Shown: in pieces, positions 61,477 to 64,000 of the stretch
How positions within the stretch are numbered: the first letter of the stretch is position 1
How the letters are laid out: every line of letters begins with the position of its first letter
Assembly (NCBI RefSeq): GCF_014050225.1
Contig: NZ_JACFXV010000064.1
Coordinates: forward strand, 212,692 to 276,691
Origin: Stappia albiluteola
GTDB lineage: Bacteria > Pseudomonadota > Alphaproteobacteria > Rhizobiales > Stappiaceae
Direction of reading: 5' to 3'
Length of the DNA stretch: 64,000 bases
Notes under the pieces: generated by a model
The model's database searches: none
What the model saw: only the letters and a program-made list of their open reading frames with translations
What the model was told of the DNA's origin: nothing
Position numbers and translations under genes: made by a program

Positions 61477-62376
61477 TCAGGCCGGTTTCGGCCGGTCGAG
61501 GATGCGGCGCGAGGAAACGAGCGCCATCGGTCCGACGAGCGAGCTCTGTTCGGACGAAAGCAGCAGCTCGCTGGACCCCTGCTTCACGCTGCGGGCGACG
61601 AGCTCGAATGTGGAGGCCGCGGCGCGTTTCAGCGCACCTTCCTCGCCATGACCTTCAAGCAGCCTTGCGGTGAAGAGAGCGGAGAAAAGATCGCCCGTGC
61701 CGTGGGGCGCGTTGATGACGAGCCCGTGTTCGGCGGCAAGCGAGCCGCCCGGTCCGACCAGGAGATTGCAGACCGAATTGCGCCGAAGGGCCGGCGACGA
61801 GGTAACGATCACACGCTCCGGCCCGAGCGTGCGGGCGGCAACGATCGCCTCCGCCTCCGTCTCGACGGGCAATCCGGTCAGCCAGGCAAGCTCGAAGCGG
61901 TTGGGTGTCGCGATATCGGCGCGCGAAATCAGGTGCTCCCGCTGAGCGTTGGCAGTCGCTTCGGGAACGTAGAGGCCGGCGCCGTCGCCGATCACGGGAT
62001 CGCAGATGTGCCAGGCCTTCGGATTGGCGGCCTTCAGCGCATCGACCAGCTTCGCAACCTCCGCCGCCTGGCCGGCCTCGCCCAGATAGCCGGTGAGAAT
62101 CGCCGCGCAGGAACCCAATCCGGTCCCGCCCGCAATGTCGCCGATGAGCCTTGCGAAATCCTCCGCCGGCGGCACGATGCGGGTGCCCGGGCCTTGACCC
62201 GGATGCCAGGGCAGCAGGATGGTCGGCACGAACCAGACGGGAAAGCCCAGACGCTCCAGCGCGAAGACGGCGCCTCTGCCCCCGATCGCGCCGTTGACCA
62301 CTTGCGAAGTGACCACGATGACGGGAGGGCGGGGCTGAAATCTTGCGGCGGGTGCGGTTTCGCGTGGCGGCAGCAT
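61477..62376 (-). CDS. pdxY: Pyridoxal kinase (PdxY-like)
   Basis: 299-aa ribokinase-superfamily enzyme that phosphorylates pyridoxal for the vitamin B6 salvage pathway. VVTSQVVNGAIGGRGAVFALERLGF, ILTGYLGEAGQAAEVAK, KAWHICDPVIGDGAGLYV, ATPNRFELAWLTG and the anion-hole GTGDLFSALFTARLL are typical. An N-terminal Pro-rich stretch of about 17 residues precedes the fold. It lies between ispG (14 bp) and DUF429 (15 bp), an apparent operon. Confidence 0.92.
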   Translation of the reverse strand: MLPPRETAPAARFQPRPPVIVVTSQVVNGAIGGRGAVFALERLGFPVWFVPTILLPWHPGQGPGTRIVPPAEDFARLIGDIAGGTGLGSCAAILTGYLGEAGQAAEVAKLVDALKAANPKAWHICDPVIGDGAGLYVPEATANAQREHLISRADIATPNRFELAWLTGLPVETEAEAIVAARTLGPERVIVTSSPALRRNSVCNLLVGPGGSLAAEHGLVINAPHGTGDLFSALFTARLLEGHGEEGALKRAAASTFELVARSVKQGSSELLLSSEQSSLVGPMALVSSRRILDRPKPA

Positions 62377-62390
62377 GCAGGTTCCGGGCG

Positions 62391-63689
62391 TCAGGAAGCG
62401 GAGCGGCGCGCGGAGGCGCCGGGCCCGAAGCGGGTCTCGATATAGTCGGCGACCATCTCCTTGAAGGCGTCGGCGATGCCTTCGCCCCTCAGCGTCGCGA
62501 CCTTCTTTCCATCGATGAACACGGGAGCCGCCGGCACTTCACCTGTTCCGGGAAGCGAGATGCCGATATCGGCGTGCTTGCTTTCGCCCGGACCGTTGAC
62601 GATGCAGCCCATCACCGCGACGTTGAGCGCCTCGACGCCGGGATACTTCTCGCGCCATTGCGGCATGGAGACGCGGATACTCTCCTGGATGTCGCGGGCA
62701 AGCTCCTGAAACACGGTCGAGGTGGTGCGCCCGCAGCCGGGGCACGCGGCGACGATGGGAATGAAGGCGCGAAAGCCCATGGTCTGGAGCAGTTCCTGCG
62801 CCACCTGCACCTCGCGGGTGCGGTCGCCGCCCGGCTCCGGCGTCAGCGACACGCGGATCGTGTCGCCGATGCCCTGCTGCAGCAGGATGCCCATGGAAGC
62901 GGCCGAGGCGACGATGCCCTTCGACCCCATACCGGCCTCGGTGAGGCCGAGATGGAGCGCATAGTCGCAGCGCCTGGCGAGGTCGGCGTAGACGGCGATC
63001 AGGTCCTGCACCTGGCTGACCTTGGCAGACAGGATGATCTTGTCGCGGCCCATGCCGAGTTCTTCGGCGCGCTCGGCCGAAAGAAGTCCGGACTGGATGA
63101 TCGCCTCGCGCATGACGGCGGCAGCCGACAGCGGCGCGTCGCTCGCCGCATTGTCGTCCATCAGGCGGGTCAGAAGCTCCTGGTCGAGCGACCCCCAATT
63201 GACGCCGATGCGGACCGGCTTGTCGTGCTTCAGCGCGATATCGATGATCTGCGAGAATTGCGTGTCGCGCTTGCCCTTGAAGCCGACATTGCCCGGATTG
63301 ATGCGGTATTTGGCGAGTGCCTCGGCACAGGCCGGATGATCGGCCAGTAGCTTGTGGCCGATATAGTGGAAGTCGCCGATGAGCGGCACGTTGACGCCGA
63401 TCCGCTCCAGCCGGTCGCGGATGCGCGGCACTGCGGCGGCGGCCTCGTCGCGGTCGACGGTGATGCGCACGATTTCCGAGCCTGACCGGGCCAGCGCCGA
63501 AACCTGCGCCACCGTGGCATCGATATCGGCGGTATCGGTGTTGGTCATCGACTGCACGACGACCGGATGGCCGCCGCCGATGACGACCCCGCCGACGGAG
63601 ACGGCGACCGACTGACGGCGCGGCGCGGGGCCGGCCTGGTCGCGGGAGGTTTCGACGGCATCCAGCATGAGCATTTCCGCTTCCGGCAT
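62391..63689 (-). CDS. ispG: 4-hydroxy-3-methylbut-2-enyl diphosphate synthase
   Basis: 432-aa [4Fe-4S] reductase of the methylerythritol phosphate isoprenoid route. [42 protein letters not shown], cluster ligands in ACPGCGRT, and [17 protein letters not shown] are all visible. The start is uncertain: the ATG at 63689 (MPEAEMLML) is preferred, but 63749 or 63674 are possible. It heads an apparent operon with the pyridoxal kinase and DUF429 genes. Confidence 0.96.
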   Translation of the reverse strand: MPEAEMLMLDAVETSRDQAGPAPRRQSVAVSVGGVVIGGGHPVVVQSMTNTDTADIDATVAQVSALARSGSEIVRITVDRDEAAAAVPRIRDRLERIGVNVPLIGDFHYIGHKLLADHPACAEALAKYRINPGNVGFKGKRDTQFSQIIDIALKHDKPVRIGVNWGSLDQELLTRLMDDNAASDAPLSAAAVMREAIIQSGLLSAERAEELGMGRDKIILSAKVSQVQDLIAVYADLARRCDYALHLGLTEAGMGSKGIVASAASMGILLQQGIGDTIRVSLTPEPGGDRTREVQVAQELLQTMGFRAFIPIVAACPGCGRTTSTVFQELARDIQESIRVSMPQWREKYPGVEALNVAVMGCIVNGPGESKHADIGISLPGTGEVPAAPVFIDGKKVATLRGEGIADAFKEMVADYIETRFGPGASARRSAS

Positions 63690-63749
63690 CGCAGGGACGT
63701 TCGTCCCGCCACTGCCCGTTTGATTAGTGCGCGGCGGGCCGTCGTGCAA

Positions 63750-64000
63750 GGGGGCGCGACTTGATCCCGCGCCGAGATGACGCTTGTTTCTGCGGCAAGC
63801 GCCGGCCCCAGCCCTTGGCCGTCATCCCGGGCGAGTGAGGCTTAGCCGAACGATGACCCGGATCCAGCAATCAGCGCGGGCGTGAGCCTGCTTCCTTCCC
63901 AATTCAAGCCGTGGCCCACGGGCGGAAGATATCTGGCCCCGGCACTGGCGGCGCGGCCGGCGCTCATGCGGGCCGGGGTGACGATGGAGCGTGGCGCGGG
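63750..64000. other. Region upstream of ispG with dispersed-repeat-like sequence
   Basis: 251 bp with no gene. GTCATCCCGGGCG at about 63820 and CGATGACCCGGATCCAG at about 63852 look like halves of a rhizobial dispersed repeat, and CGGGCGTGAGCC and GCCGGGGTGACGATGGAG further on are in the same style. The ispG promoter must lie here or just upstream. The window ends before any next gene. Confidence 0.35.

Overview
The window is a high-GC stretch of core chromosome from an alphaproteobacterium of the order Rhizobiales, most likely family Rhizobiaceae. The ffh / chorismate mutase / rpsP / rimM / trmD / rplS / leuC order, the CobS-CobT cobaltochelatase, the long carbon-phosphorus lyase operon with its hexapeptide acyltransferase and DUF1045 gene, and the rhizobial style of mosaic palindromic intergenic repeats all point that way. 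The genus cannot be fixed from sequence reading alone. No rRNA, CRISPR array, transposase, prophage or plasmid gene is visible. One tRNA gene is present, tRNA-Leu(CAA).

Layout. 0-7 kb: signal recognition particle and ribosome genes, then leuC. 7.2-9.3 kb: an HNH endonuclease and a stand-alone TadG-like von Willebrand A protein behind AT-rich leaders. 9.4-24.2 kb: acetyl-CoA and acyl metabolism (acs, tesB, etfBA, 3-hydroxybutyryl-CoA dehydrogenase, an acyl-CoA synthetase), a D,D-carboxypeptidase with a COG0523 metallochaperone, a UbiH-type hydroxylase, a cobalamin adenosyltransferase and a rhomboid protease. 24.2-29.4 kb: tlpA and argH, divergent, then a large AsmA-family protein. 29.5-38.3 kb: the phosphonate operon phnG-H-I-J-K-L, acyltransferase, 2H phosphoesterase, phnM, phnN, all on the minus strand, with the repressor gene phnF divergent and two candidate operators between. 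38.3-46 kb: a CYTH-CHAD protein, the tRNA, a YHS protein, an SDR, a sugar-acid-type pair (enolase-superfamily enzyme plus ketoglutarate semialdehyde dehydrogenase) and a mesaconyl-CoA hydratase-like protein. 46-64 kb: xerD, aroKB, a CorC protein, bolA, a J-domain protein, cobST, rpmB, accA, an L,D-transpeptidase, pyridoxal kinase and ispG.

Functional links: phnG-N convert alkylphosphonates to phosphoribosyl phosphates. etfBA and the hydroxyacyl-CoA dehydrogenase serve beta-oxidation or polyhydroxybutyrate turnover. aroK-aroB and leuC are amino-acid genes that stand apart from their pathway partners. cobS-cobT insert cobalt during aerobic cobalamin synthesis, and the adenosyltransferase at 17.8 kb finishes the cofactor.

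Most of the window is ordinary core genome, and I saw no clear new defence or mobile system. The observations best worth a second look are the modular intergenic repeats (two modules occurring apart and joined), a 44-bp perfect palindrome 44 bp upstream of a start codon, the J-domain protein with a putative N-terminal zinc site between bolA and cobST, the phosphonate operon with a 2H phosphoesterase and no phnP, and several tiny conserved-looking membrane or motility-type proteins.
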